From contig CAKUGX010000116.1 in assembly GCA_934654765.1 (NCBI GenBank), forward strand, positions 1 through 5,783: 5,783 nt of DNA, given 5' to 3'. Shown here piece by piece: positions 1-5,783 of this stretch. The notes below the pieces were generated by a model. The model ran no database searches. It was not told the DNA's origin and saw only the letters and a list, made by a program, of their open reading frames with translations. A program made the translations under genes and the position numbers. The stretch's first letter is position 1, and the number at the start of each line of letters is the position of its first letter. Origin of the DNA: an uncultured Collinsella sp. GTDB lineage: Bacteria > Actinomycetota > Coriobacteriia > Coriobacteriales > Coriobacteriaceae.

Positions 1-448
1 GGTTTATGTCGATGTTGATGGCGCCGTTGTGTCGCCCGGTGTATATCGCCTCAAAGACGGGGCGCGGGTGGCTCAGGCGATTGATGCTGCCGGCGGGCTG
101 GCGCCCGAAGCAGACGTTACGGGGCTTAATCGTGCATCCAAGGTCGCTGATGGACAAAAAATTCACGTTCCAACGGTAGGGGAGCAGCAGGCGTCCATTG
201 CGGAAGCCGGTGTTGATGGTGGGGCTTCCGTATCATCGGGCGTGAGTGGCGCCACAGGCCTAGTAAACATCAATACGGCAAGCGCGGCAGAGCTGCAGAC
301 GCTCTCGGGCATCGGCCCCTCCATGGCACAGTCGATTATCGATGAGCGGACAAAGAACGGTGCTTTTGCCTCGGTTGACGATCTGATGCGTGTGTCGGGA
401 ATCGGCGAGAAGAAGCTTGCCAAAATCAAAGATTGTATCTGCGTATGA
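1..448 (+). CDS. comEA: ComEA, competence DNA receptor (5' truncated by window edge)
   Basis: The frame is open from the left edge (first full codon at base 2) to TGA at 446-448, giving 148 visible codons. The true start, and the N-terminal membrane anchor usual in the family, lie outside the window, so the internal GTG at 29 should not be taken as the start. Visible residues 1 to about 57 (VYVDVDGAVVSPGVYRL, then an AIDAAGG segment and a DGQKIHVP end) form an SLBB domain. A Gly/Ser/Ala-rich linker follows. From base 260 a ComEA-type helix-hairpin-helix domain begins with VNINTASAAEL and carries two hairpins, LSGIGPSMA and VSGIGEKKLAKI. In this family the anchored protein binds double-stranded DNA outside the membrane and passes it to ComEC, which is encoded immediately downstream with a 4-base overlap. 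Whether this organism is naturally transformable cannot be told from here. Confidence 0.93.
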   Translation, partial: VYVDVDGAVVSPGVYRLKDGARVAQAIDAAGGLAPEADVTGLNRASKVADGQKIHVPTVGEQQASIAEAGVDGGASVSSGVSGATGLVNINTASAAELQTLSGIGPSMAQSIIDERTKNGAFASVDDLMRVSGIGEKKLAKIKDCICV

Positions 449-2748
449 GTGCGACCGAGCGCGAGCACGTGATGTCTCCGCGACCCCTGATTCCGTGGAC
501 GATGGCCCTGTGTGCCGGCCTGTGCATGAGCTGCGCCTTGGTGCTCAACATGGCCGCTGATGCGCTGCTGACGGAGCGGGCGACGGCGGTCTGGCCGCTA
601 TGGGCCATTCCCGTTGCGGCGGCGGTATTCGTTGTGCTGGCTCAATCTTGTGCGCGGCTTGTCCCTTTGAAGCGGTGGCTGTATGCCGCGTCCGTCGGCC
701 TCGTAGCGGGTGCGGTCGTCTCGGCGTGGTGGGCCGTGGGTGTGCTCAGTGCTGCGAAGACGCTCGACGGTCGAGCGGCAAGCAGTCTCGAGTTTGTCGT
801 GCAGGGTGACCCATCCATAAACGACGACATGTATTTCTATACCTGCGAGGCACGCGCGGACGGCAAGAACTTGGCAACGATTCGCCTATCGTGTGATCGT
901 GAGCTCAAGGTCGGGGAACACGTGCGTGTTATCGGTCGCGTTTCACGTTTTGAGAACGATGCATATGGACGATCGCGCGTGCTCCGAGGCGAGGTGCGCA
1001 AGGTTAAAGCCGTTCGAGCCGTGTCGGTCGATGAGGGCTCTCCGGTGCCGCTGCTTCGGCTGAGAAATGGGCTGCTTGCGTCCATCGCGCCTGCGACCGA
1101 CCCGGCGCGTGCGCTCATAGCCGGTGTCGTCTGCGGTCGTTCGGCCGAGCTGCGCGCCCAGCCGGCGGGCGACTGGTTTTCGGTGACGGGAACGGCGCAT
1201 CTTATCGCCGTCTCGGGCAGCCATTTGGCTATCGTGGGGTTTGTAATCGAGGGTGTATTGCAAAAGACTCGGTGCTCACGTGGTCTTCAGCGGGCGATAT
1301 TGGCGATAACGCTTGTTGGCTATGCTGCCTTTACGGGCGCGTCTCCCTCGGCCGTGCGTGCGTGCTGCATGGTGTTCGCGACGCTTGTCGTAAACGGCGC
1401 GGGGCGTCGTCGGCACGGCCTTTCGGCACTCTTCGTAACCATGTCCATCTTTGTGCTACTGCGGCCGACGGTGCTGTTCGAGATGGGCTTTCAGCTTTCA
1501 TGCGCCAGCGTCTTAGCCATTCTGTGCTTTTGCCCCTATGCGACCTACGCTTTGGGTGAGCTGGGTGTGCCATCGGGCGTTGCCAGCATGCTTTCCGTCA
1601 CGCTGTGCTCGCAACTGGCGACACTTCCTATTACCATTCCTGCCTTCGGTACGTTCTCGCTCATTGCTCCGCTGGCAAATGCGGTCATCGGTCCGGTGGT
1701 GAGCGTACTGCTTGCTGTGTCGATCGTGCTAGTTCCCTTTTCGCTCGTGGGACCGTTGCGGACTTGGGCGCTCGTTGTACCCATGATTGCCGCCCGTTGC
1801 GCGCTGTTCTTCGAGCAGCTGTTTGCTGCCATGCCGGGTGCATCCGTGAGCGTGCCGCCCGATAGCGTGTGGATTTACCTAGTGCCGTGTTTGCTGGCGG
1901 TTTTGCATGTCTGGTGGCCGCGTCCCCGTGCACGTCCTATGGCGGTGGGGCTTGCATGCCTGATGCTCTTGGCTGCGATTCCGTTCGTCTATTGGGATCG
2001 ATTTGCTCCGCCTTCCGTGACGGTGCTCGATGTGGGCCAGGCCGATGCGATTCTTATCCGCCAGGGCGGCGCAGTAGTTCTCGTCGACTGCGGGCTCGAC
2101 GAGCGTGTGGTGGCGGCGTTGGTTCGCAATAACGTGCACCATATCGATGCCGTCTTTGTGACGCATTGGGATGAGGACCACTGGGGTGGTCTGCCTGCCG
2201 TGCTCGAACAGTTTTCGGTCGGAACGATTGCCGTGGCGGCGGATGCGCTGGAGGATGCTCCTGCCGAGGTATTGAACCGACCTGGCGTGGAGTATCGGCA
2301 GGTGCGCCGTGGGGATACGGTCGACATCGGCTCATTTTGCGCCCGCGTGATGTGGCCATTCGAGTCCGTGGATGGCGAGGGAAATGAGGACTCGCTTGTC
2401 CTGCTGCTCTCCTATGTTCAGGAGGGCAAGGGCCTGCGCATGCTCCTCACCGGTGATGCCGAACTCGATCAAGAACGAGAATTCGTTCAGGAGGTGGGGG
2501 ATATCGATGTCCTTAAACTTGGGCATCACGGCTCCAAGGTTTCAGTCGATGGAGAGTTGCTGGGCGTCCTGAAGCCCGAGCTTTCCCTCGCGAGCGCGGG
2601 CGAGGGGAATCGATACGGCCATCCGTCCGATGCCTGCATCGATGCCGTTAAGGATGCGGGCGGTGTGTTCGCGTGCACCATCGAACACGGCGACATTACC
2701 GTCACGCCGACTGCGAATGGCTTTGCGATGCGATGCCAGCGACCGTGA
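445..2748 (+). CDS. comEC: ComEC/Rec2 family DNA-uptake channel protein
   Basis: This 767-residue polytopic membrane protein has full family length and is intact. Hydrophobic segments lie at about residues 17-38, 49-69 and 79-103. An OB-like (DUF4131-type) region follows at about 115-195. The Competence domain, about 220-500, contains GTAHLIAVSGSHL (249-261) and FTGASPSAVRA, followed by many membrane helices. A metallo-beta-lactamase-like domain runs from about 524 to the end. It opens with VLDVGQADAI and keeps the metal motif HWDEDH (574-579), TGDAE (669-673), GHHGS (693-697) and RYGHP (723-727). In the family, ComEC carries single-stranded DNA across the membrane, and the C-terminal domain is proposed to degrade the other strand. 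The ATG at 445 is chosen because it forms an ATGA overlap with the comEA stop, implying translational coupling. No good Shine-Dalgarno sequence precedes it. The ATG at 472 (10th codon) is an alternative, as is the less likely TTG at 433. Confidence 0.93.
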   Translation: MSATEREHVMSPRPLIPWTMALCAGLCMSCALVLNMAADALLTERATAVWPLWAIPVAAAVFVVLAQSCARLVPLKRWLYAASVGLVAGAVVSAWWAVGVLSAAKTLDGRAASSLEFVVQGDPSINDDMYFYTCEARADGKNLATIRLSCDRELKVGEHVRVIGRVSRFENDAYGRSRVLRGEVRKVKAVRAVSVDEGSPVPLLRLRNGLLASIAPATDPARALIAGVVCGRSAELRAQPAGDWFSVTGTAHLIAVSGSHLAIVGFVIEGVLQKTRCSRGLQRAILAITLVGYAAFTGASPSAVRACCMVFATLVVNGAGRRRHGLSALFVTMSIFVLLRPTVLFEMGFQLSCASVLAILCFCPYATYALGELGVPSGVASMLSVTLCSQLATLPITIPAFGTFSLIAPLANAVIGPVVSVLLAVSIVLVPFSLVGPLRTWALVVPMIAARCALFFEQLFAAMPGASVSVPPDSVWIYLVPCLLAVLHVWWPRPRARPMAVGLACLMLLAAIPFVYWDRFAPPSVTVLDVGQADAILIRQGGAVVLVDCGLDERVVAALVRNNVHHIDAVFVTHWDEDHWGGLPAVLEQFSVGTIAVAADALEDAPAEVLNRPGVEYRQVRRGDTVDIGSFCARVMWPFESVDGEGNEDSLVLLLSYVQEGKGLRMLLTGDAELDQEREFVQEVGDIDVLKLGHHGSKVSVDGELLGVLKPELSLASAGEGNRYGHPSDACIDAVKDAGGVFACTIEHGDITVTPTANGFAMRCQRP

Positions 2749-2756
2749 CGACGTCG

Positions 2757-2786
2757 TTGGCGTGTGGTGGGCCCCTGGGCTAGAAT
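2757..2786 (+). promoter_or_regulatory. Candidate sigma-70-type promoter for holA
   Basis: TTGGCG (2757-2762) and TAGAAT (2781-2786) are separated by 18 bp, a plausible vegetative promoter. It lies in the 78-bp gap between comEC and holA, with a predicted transcription start near 2793, some 34 nt before the holA ATG. The -10 matches consensus at 5 of 6 bases and the -35 is weak. No terminator is visible after comEC, so holA could also be reached by read-through. Confidence 0.45.
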
Positions 2787-2812
2787 GACACGGAGCGAAT
2801 ACAAAGGCCTGC

Positions 2813-2820
2813 GGGAGGGG
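2813..2820 (+). promoter_or_regulatory. Ribosome binding site deciding the holA start
   Basis: The purine run GGGAGGGG ends 6 nt before the ATG at 2827. Two earlier in-frame starts have no such site: GTG 2764 lies upstream of the predicted -10, and ATG 2785 overlaps it. The ribosome binding site therefore fixes the holA start at 2827. Confidence 0.7.
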
Positions 2821-2826
2821 AGCGCA

Positions 2827-3789
2827 ATGTCCGAAACCGGTCTGCTGCCGGCATATCTGATCGTCGGTACCGACGGAGTCAAGCGCGATCACGCCGTCTC
2901 GCGTATGAAAGCGCGTCTGGAAAAGTCGGGTATGGTCGAGTTCAACCTCGACGAGCGCGACATGACCAAGGACCCCGATATCGAGTCTATTATCGGATCG
3001 CTTAATACCTTTCCCATGGGCAGCGAGTTTCGCTTGGTAATCCTTGATGGCTGCTCAAAGCTCGCCAAGGCGGTCTCGGAGCCGCTCGTCGAGTATCTGG
3101 CGAGTCCCAGTCCCACAACGGTCTGCCTCATCATCGCCGACTCGCTTGCCAAGAACACGCGCCTGTATAAGGCGATCGCCAAGATCGACAAGAAGGCTGT
3201 GATCGATTGCTCCGGCACCAAGCGCTGGGAGTTACCGCGCCGCGTGCAGCAGATGGCGACGCAGCACGGCAAGTCGATCTCGACGGCGGCCGCCGAGGAG
3301 CTCGTCTCGCGTTCGGGTGAAAACACTCGCATGCTCGATAACGATTTGGCTAAGCTTGCCCAGATGGTCGAGGCGCCCCAGATTGAGCTTGCCGACGTTG
3401 AGCGCTGGATCGTACGTACGGCCGAGGTTCAACCCTGGGACTTTCTCAATGCGGTCTCGGCTCGCGATATGCAGCGTTCGCTCGAGCTCTTTAAGCTTCT
3501 GCCCTCCAAGAGTTACGTGTGGACCTATACGCTGCTATGCGGTCGCATCCGTGAGCTGATCGTTGCCAAGGCGCTCGATGCGCGCGGACAGGGTCGTGAG
3601 CTGGCCGCAACGCTCAAGCTCCAGTCCTGGCAGGTCAAGAATCACCTGACCTGGGCACGTCGCTTTTCGATGGCAGAGCTCGTCGCAGCGCTCGAGGGTG
3701 CCGTTGATGTGGAGCTCGCGCTTAAGGGTTCGGCCGATTCTCAGACCGCGCTTTTGCTCTGGATTACGAACATCTTGAGAAAATCGTGA
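2827..3789 (+). CDS. holA: DNA polymerase III subunit delta (clamp loader)
   Basis: This 320-residue protein has the usual length and layout of HolA. The N-terminal domain begins YLIVGTDGVKRDHAV (from residue 10) and continues with NTFPMGSEFRLVIL, KLAKAVSEPLVEYL and the hydrophobic strand TTVCLIIADS. A middle helical region follows (AAAEELVSRSGENTRMLDNDLAKLAQ). The C-terminal collar-type domain contains VQPWDFLNAVSARDMQRSLELFKLL and ends LKGSADSQTALLLWI. As in known delta subunits, no functional Walker A motif is seen. Delta opens the beta sliding clamp within the clamp-loader complex, which places the clamp on primed DNA; it acts in the cytoplasm at the replication fork. Its position between comEC and rpsT is the conserved Gram-positive arrangement. 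Nothing in the protein looks broken. Confidence 0.92.
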   Translation: MSETGLLPAYLIVGTDGVKRDHAVSRMKARLEKSGMVEFNLDERDMTKDPDIESIIGSLNTFPMGSEFRLVILDGCSKLAKAVSEPLVEYLASPSPTTVCLIIADSLAKNTRLYKAIAKIDKKAVIDCSGTKRWELPRRVQQMATQHGKSISTAAAEELVSRSGENTRMLDNDLAKLAQMVEAPQIELADVERWIVRTAEVQPWDFLNAVSARDMQRSLELFKLLPSKSYVWTYTLLCGRIRELIVAKALDARGQGRELAATLKLQSWQVKNHLTWARRFSMAELVAALEGAVDVELALKGSADSQTALLLWITNILRKS

Positions 3790-3838
3790 TGATACCTGCC
3801 TATTTGACAAATTCGTTCTATCCCTTTGAGGGGGAGCG

Positions 3839-3847
3839 TGCTATAGT
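3839..3847 (+). promoter_or_regulatory. Extended -10 promoter for rpsT
   Basis: TGC followed by TATAGT (-10 at 3842-3847) makes an extended -10 element, a type that tolerates a poor -35. The predicted transcription start is near 3854, leaving a leader of about 69 nt before the rpsT GTG. A perfect TTGACA sits at 3804-3809, but 32 bp from this -10, too far for normal sigma-70 spacing. No good -35 is present at 16-18 bp. Confidence 0.55.
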
Positions 3848-3852
3848 AGGCG

Positions 3853-3922
3853 CTTGCATGACCTCACCGTGTCTCAGAGGTGTCATACATTTTTTGCAAG
3901 GAACTCGAAAGGAACTCCAGAA
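3853..3922 (+). promoter_or_regulatory. Foldable rpsT mRNA leader with tandem Shine-Dalgarno repeat
   Basis: The leader can fold into a two-part stem. CTTGCA (3853-3858) pairs with TGCAAG (3895-3900). Inside it TG (3859-3860) pairs with CA (3884-3885), and ACCTC (3861-3865) pairs with GAGGT (3877-3881) around an 11-nt loop. The segment AAGGAACTC occurs twice, at 3898-3906 and 3909-3917, an exact repeat with 11-nt period. The upstream copy is partly locked in the outer stem. The downstream copy (AAAGGA at 3908-3913, 9 nt before the GTG) is free and is the likely working site. S20 is known to regulate its own translation in E. coli; an S20-responsive role here is an inference. Confidence 0.4.
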
Positions 3923-4189
3923 GTGGCAAACATCAAGTCTCAGAAGAAGCGTATCCGCACCAATGAGGCAGCTCGCATGCGTAACAAGGCTGTCAAGTCC
4001 GAGCTCAAGACGCTGACCAAGCACGTCCAGTCCGCCGTCGCCGAGGGCGACGCCGAGAAGGCCCAGGCTGCCCTCAAGACCGTCACCAAGCGTCTCGACA
4101 TGGCTGCCGCCAAGCATGTTATCCACAAGAACCAGGCTTCCAACCGCAAGTCCGGTCTTGCCAAGCTCGTGAACAGCATCAACGCCTAA
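3923..4189 (+). CDS. rpsT: 30S ribosomal protein S20
   Basis: This 88-residue basic, helical protein matches S20 from end to end: [27 protein letters not shown] written in two blocks (residues 2-14 and 15-28), a middle coiled helix, and [17 protein letters not shown] near the end. S20 binds 16S rRNA and takes part in early 30S assembly. The start is GTG at 3923, preceded by AAAGGA at a 9-nt spacing. Longer versions that begin upstream would add residues foreign to the family. Lysine codons are almost all AAG and leucine mostly CTC, the biased usage expected of a highly expressed gene. It has its own promoter and terminator and so probably forms a monocistronic unit. The non-ATG start recalls E. 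coli rpsT, which begins with UUG. Confidence 0.97.
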   Translation: MANIKSQKKRIRTNEAARMRNKAVKSELKTLTKHVQSAVAEGDAEKAQAALKTVTKRLDMAAAKHVIHKNQASNRKSGLAKLVNSINA

Positions 4190-4223
4190 GTTGTAAATTT
4201 CACACCACACAGATTACGCGCAT

Positions 4224-4260
4224 AAATGGAGCCTGTTTTATGGAACAGGCTCCATTTTTT
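4224..4260 (+). terminator. Rho-independent terminator after rpsT
   Basis: A perfect 14-bp stem pairs 4224-4237 with 4244-4257, with core TGGAGCCTGTT / AACAGGCTCCA. The 6-nt loop is TTATGG, and a run of six T ends at 4260. It begins 34 nt after the rpsT stop and separates rpsT from lepA. In reverse orientation the stem is followed only by a short broken T run, so it probably acts mainly on the + strand. Confidence 0.95.
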
Positions 4261-4272
4261 GTACCGCTCGGG

Positions 4273-4278
4273 TAAGAT
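4273..4278 (+). promoter_or_regulatory. Candidate -10 box for a leaderless lepA mRNA
   Basis: TAAGAT fits the TANNNT form of actinobacterial -10 boxes and ends 7 nt before the A of the lepA ATG, so transcription would begin at or within a base of the start codon. No Shine-Dalgarno sequence lies between the terminator and the ATG, which agrees with a leaderless message. No convincing -35 exists; its position would fall inside the right arm of the rpsT terminator. Confidence 0.4.
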
Positions 4279-4285
4279 AGTCCGC

Positions 4286-5783
4286 ATGAATACTTCAATT
4301 GACATTTCCCACATCCGCAACTTCTCGATCGTTGCGCATATCGACCATGGCAAGTCCACGATCAGTGACCGCATCCTCGAGCTCACTCATACCGTTGACG
4401 AGCGCGACATCAAGTCTAATGCCGTCCGCGTTTCCTATGACGCCGACGATGGTGAGACGTATCAGTTCAATCTGATCGATACGCCGGGCCACGTGGACTT
4501 TACCTATGAGGTCTCGCGCTCGCTGGCCGCCTGCGAAGGCGCGGTGCTCGTTGTCGACGCCACGCAGGGCGTCGAGGCGCAGACCGTCTCCAACGCGACG
4601 CTCGCCATGAACGCCAATCTGGACATTGTGCCGGCCATCAACAAGATCGACCTGCCCTCGGCCCATCCCGATGAGGTTAAGACCGAGATCGAGGATGACC
4701 TGGCGATCCCTGCCGATGATGCCGTGTGCGTCTCGGGCAAGACCGGCGAGGGCATCCACGATCTGCTGGAGTCCATCGTCTTTTTGATTTCGCCGCCTAA
4801 GGGCGATGCAAACGCTCCGCTCAAAGCGCTCATTTTGGATTCGTACTTTGACGAGTATCGCGGTGTGGTGGCTACGGTGCGCGTCTTCGATGGTTCCATC
4901 AAAAAGGGCGATACCCTGCTTATGATGCAGGCCAAGGGCGACTTTTTGGTCGACGGCGTGGGCGTCAAGCGTCCTGCCGAGACCCCGGTCGACGCGCTGA
5001 CGGTCGGCGAGGTCGGATATGTGGTCACGGGTTTGAAGGACCCAGAGGCCGTTCGCGTGGGCGATACCCTTACGTGGGCGTCGAACCCCTGCCCCGAGCC
5101 GCTTTCCGGTTATCGCGAGGCCAAGCCCATGGTCTATACGGGCCTGTTCCCGATCGACAACAAGGACTACGAGAACCTGCGTGACGCGCTCGATAAACTG
5201 CACGTCAACGACCCGTCGTTGGTGTGGGAGCCCGAGACCTCGGTGGCGCTCGGCTTTGGCTTCCGCGTGGGCTTCCTGGGCCTGCTGCACATGGAAGTCG
5301 TCAAGGAACGCCTGGAGCGCGAGTTCAACCTGGACCTCATTGCCACGAGTCCCTCGGTTGACTATCACGTCTACAAGACCGACGGCGAAATGATTGATGT
5401 CCGCAGTCCGCAGGACCTTCCCGAGGCCACACGCATCGATCGTATCGAGGAACCCTACCTCAAGGCAAAGATCATCTGCCCGCCTGAGTACACGGGTGCC
5501 GTCATGCAGCTCGCCATCGAGCACCGCGGCGTCACAACCGACATGATCCACCTGACGAGCAAATCGGTCGAGATGCGCTTCGATATGCCGCTCGCCGAGC
5601 TCATCTTGGACTTCTTCGATCAGCTCAAGAGCCGCACCAAGGGCTATGCCTCGCTCGACTACGAGTTCAACGAGTACCGTCCCTCCGAGCTCGTGAAGCT
5701 CGATATTTTGCTTTCGGGCGACGAGGTGGACGCGCTTTCGTTTATCGTCCATAAGGACAAGGCATATGGCCTGGCCCGTGGCC
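4286..5783 (+). CDS. lepA: Elongation factor 4 (LepA) with switch I/G2 segment missing; 3' truncated by window edge
   Basis: The frame is open for 499 complete codons and runs off the right edge; the family is about 600 residues, so about 100 C-terminal residues lie outside. LepA is a ribosome-associated translation GTPase, built like EF-G and proposed to act on stalled or initiating ribosomes. Visible motifs are G1 AHIDHGKST (17-25), G3 DTPGH (65-69), G4 NKID (119-122) and G5 SGKTG (150-154). LepA-typical stretches follow: DSYFDEYRGVV, ALGFGFRVGFLGLLHMEVV, IEEPYLKAKI, FFDQLKSRTKGYASLDYEF and VDALSFIVHKDKAY. What is odd is that residue 41 (end of VDERD) is followed directly by IKSNAVRV. Related proteins have about 18 residues here ending in ERERGIT, the switch I/G2 loop whose threonine coordinates magnesium. 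The loss is in frame. The ATG at 4286 is the only plausible start, since the family begins shortly before HIRNFSI. The gene product is therefore recognisable but probably not a normally cycling GTPase, unless the gap is an artefact. Confidence 0.93.
   Translation, partial: MNTSIDISHIRNFSIVAHIDHGKSTISDRILELTHTVDERDIKSNAVRVSYDADDGETYQFNLIDTPGHVDFTYEVSRSLAACEGAVLVVDATQGVEAQTVSNATLAMNANLDIVPAINKIDLPSAHPDEVKTEIEDDLAIPADDAVCVSGKTGEGIHDLLESIVFLISPPKGDANAPLKALILDSYFDEYRGVVATVRVFDGSIKKGDTLLMMQAKGDFLVDGVGVKRPAETPVDALTVGEVGYVVTGLKDPEAVRVGDTLTWASNPCPEPLSGYREAKPMVYTGLFPIDNKDYENLRDALDKLHVNDPSLVWEPETSVALGFGFRVGFLGLLHMEVVKERLEREFNLDLIATSPSVDYHVYKTDGEMIDVRSPQDLPEATRIDRIEEPYLKAKIICPPEYTGAVMQLAIEHRGVTTDMIHLTSKSVEMRFDMPLAELILDFFDQLKSRTKGYASLDYEFNEYRPSELVKLDILLSGDEVDALSFIVHKDKAYGLARG
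4406..4411 (+). other. Apparent in-frame deletion junction in lepA (about 54 bp missing)
   Basis: The codons GAC-ATC (Asp41-Ile42) join two parts of LepA that are normally about 18 residues apart. To the left, ELTHTVDERD corresponds to the E. coli segment ending SDRE. To the right, IKSNAVRV corresponds to IKAQSV. The E. coli segment between them runs from MEAQVLDSMD to ERERGIT. The deletion size comes from recalled E. coli LepA and assumes equal loop length. The precise breakpoint within these bases cannot be fixed without a relative's sequence. Confidence 0.8.

Noticed and set aside
163..468. Minus-strand open frame within comEA
   Set aside because: It mirrors a clear ComEA helix-hairpin-helix coding sequence and has no recognisable motif; the other minus-strand frames across comEC and holA were dismissed for the same reason.
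2764..2826. Upstream extension of holA to GTG 2764 or ATG 2785
   Set aside because: Both lie upstream of or inside the predicted -10 and lack a Shine-Dalgarno sequence; the extra residues do not look like HolA, whereas ATG 2827 has GGGAGGGG at 6 nt.
2749..2826. Possible terminator after comEC
   Set aside because: Only the short palindrome at 2748-2757 is present, with no stable GC stem followed by a T run.
3854..3922. N-terminal extension of S20 from 3854
   Set aside because: The extra 23 residues are not part of S20, and the segment is better explained as the untranslated leader with the ribosome site before GTG 3923.
3786..4016. Open frame starting at the holA end and overlapping rpsT in another frame
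   Set aside because: It runs through the rpsT promoter and leader and into the S20 coding sequence out of frame; the product resembles no family I know. A short upstream ORF from ATG 3858 in the same frame has no ribosome site.
4295..5752. Long open frame of 485 codons on the - strand opposite lepA
   Set aside because: Its product is a low-complexity shadow (rich in His, Arg, Val, Asp, Leu) produced by the biased third positions of a GC-rich gene. The + strand frame is unmistakably LepA.

Overview
The window carries one housekeeping and competence cluster, all on the + strand: comEA (5' end cut off) - comEC - holA - rpsT - terminator - lepA (3' end cut off). GC-rich codon use, short intergenic gaps and protein flavour suggest a high-GC Gram-positive. 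My best guess is an actinobacterium of the Coriobacteriia (Collinsella-like); this rests on recalled sequence style, not a search. The order comEA-comEC-holA-rpsT-lepA is a conserved Gram-positive neighbourhood. The comEB (dCMP deaminase) that separates comEA and comEC in Bacillus is absent here.

Region 1 (1-2748) is the DNA-uptake pair. ComEA is a DNA receptor with an SLBB domain and a helix-hairpin-helix domain. ComEC is the membrane channel with OB, Competence and metallo-beta-lactamase-like domains. Their ATGA stop/start overlap implies translational coupling. Region 2 (2749-3789) holds a short promoter-bearing gap and holA, the clamp-loader delta subunit. Region 3 (3790-4260) holds an extended -10 promoter, a foldable leader with a duplicated Shine-Dalgarno segment, rpsT with a GTG start, and a textbook intrinsic terminator. 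Region 4 (4261-5783) is lepA (elongation factor 4), which appears to start from a -10 box only 7 nt upstream of its ATG, the layout of a leaderless mRNA.

The most remarkable observation is in lepA. The translation GTPase is well conserved along the visible 499 codons, with G1, G3, G4 and G5 all present. However, the reading frame jumps from the end of the first helix (ELTHTVDERD) straight to IKSNAVRV. About 18 residues normally present there are missing, in frame. They include switch I and the G2 threonine of the ERERGIT motif. This is either a real in-frame deletion (about 54 bp) that should destroy normal GTPase switching, or a sequence or assembly artefact. No phage, insertion sequence, CRISPR array, tRNA or rRNA was seen, and no wholly new multigene system is supported.
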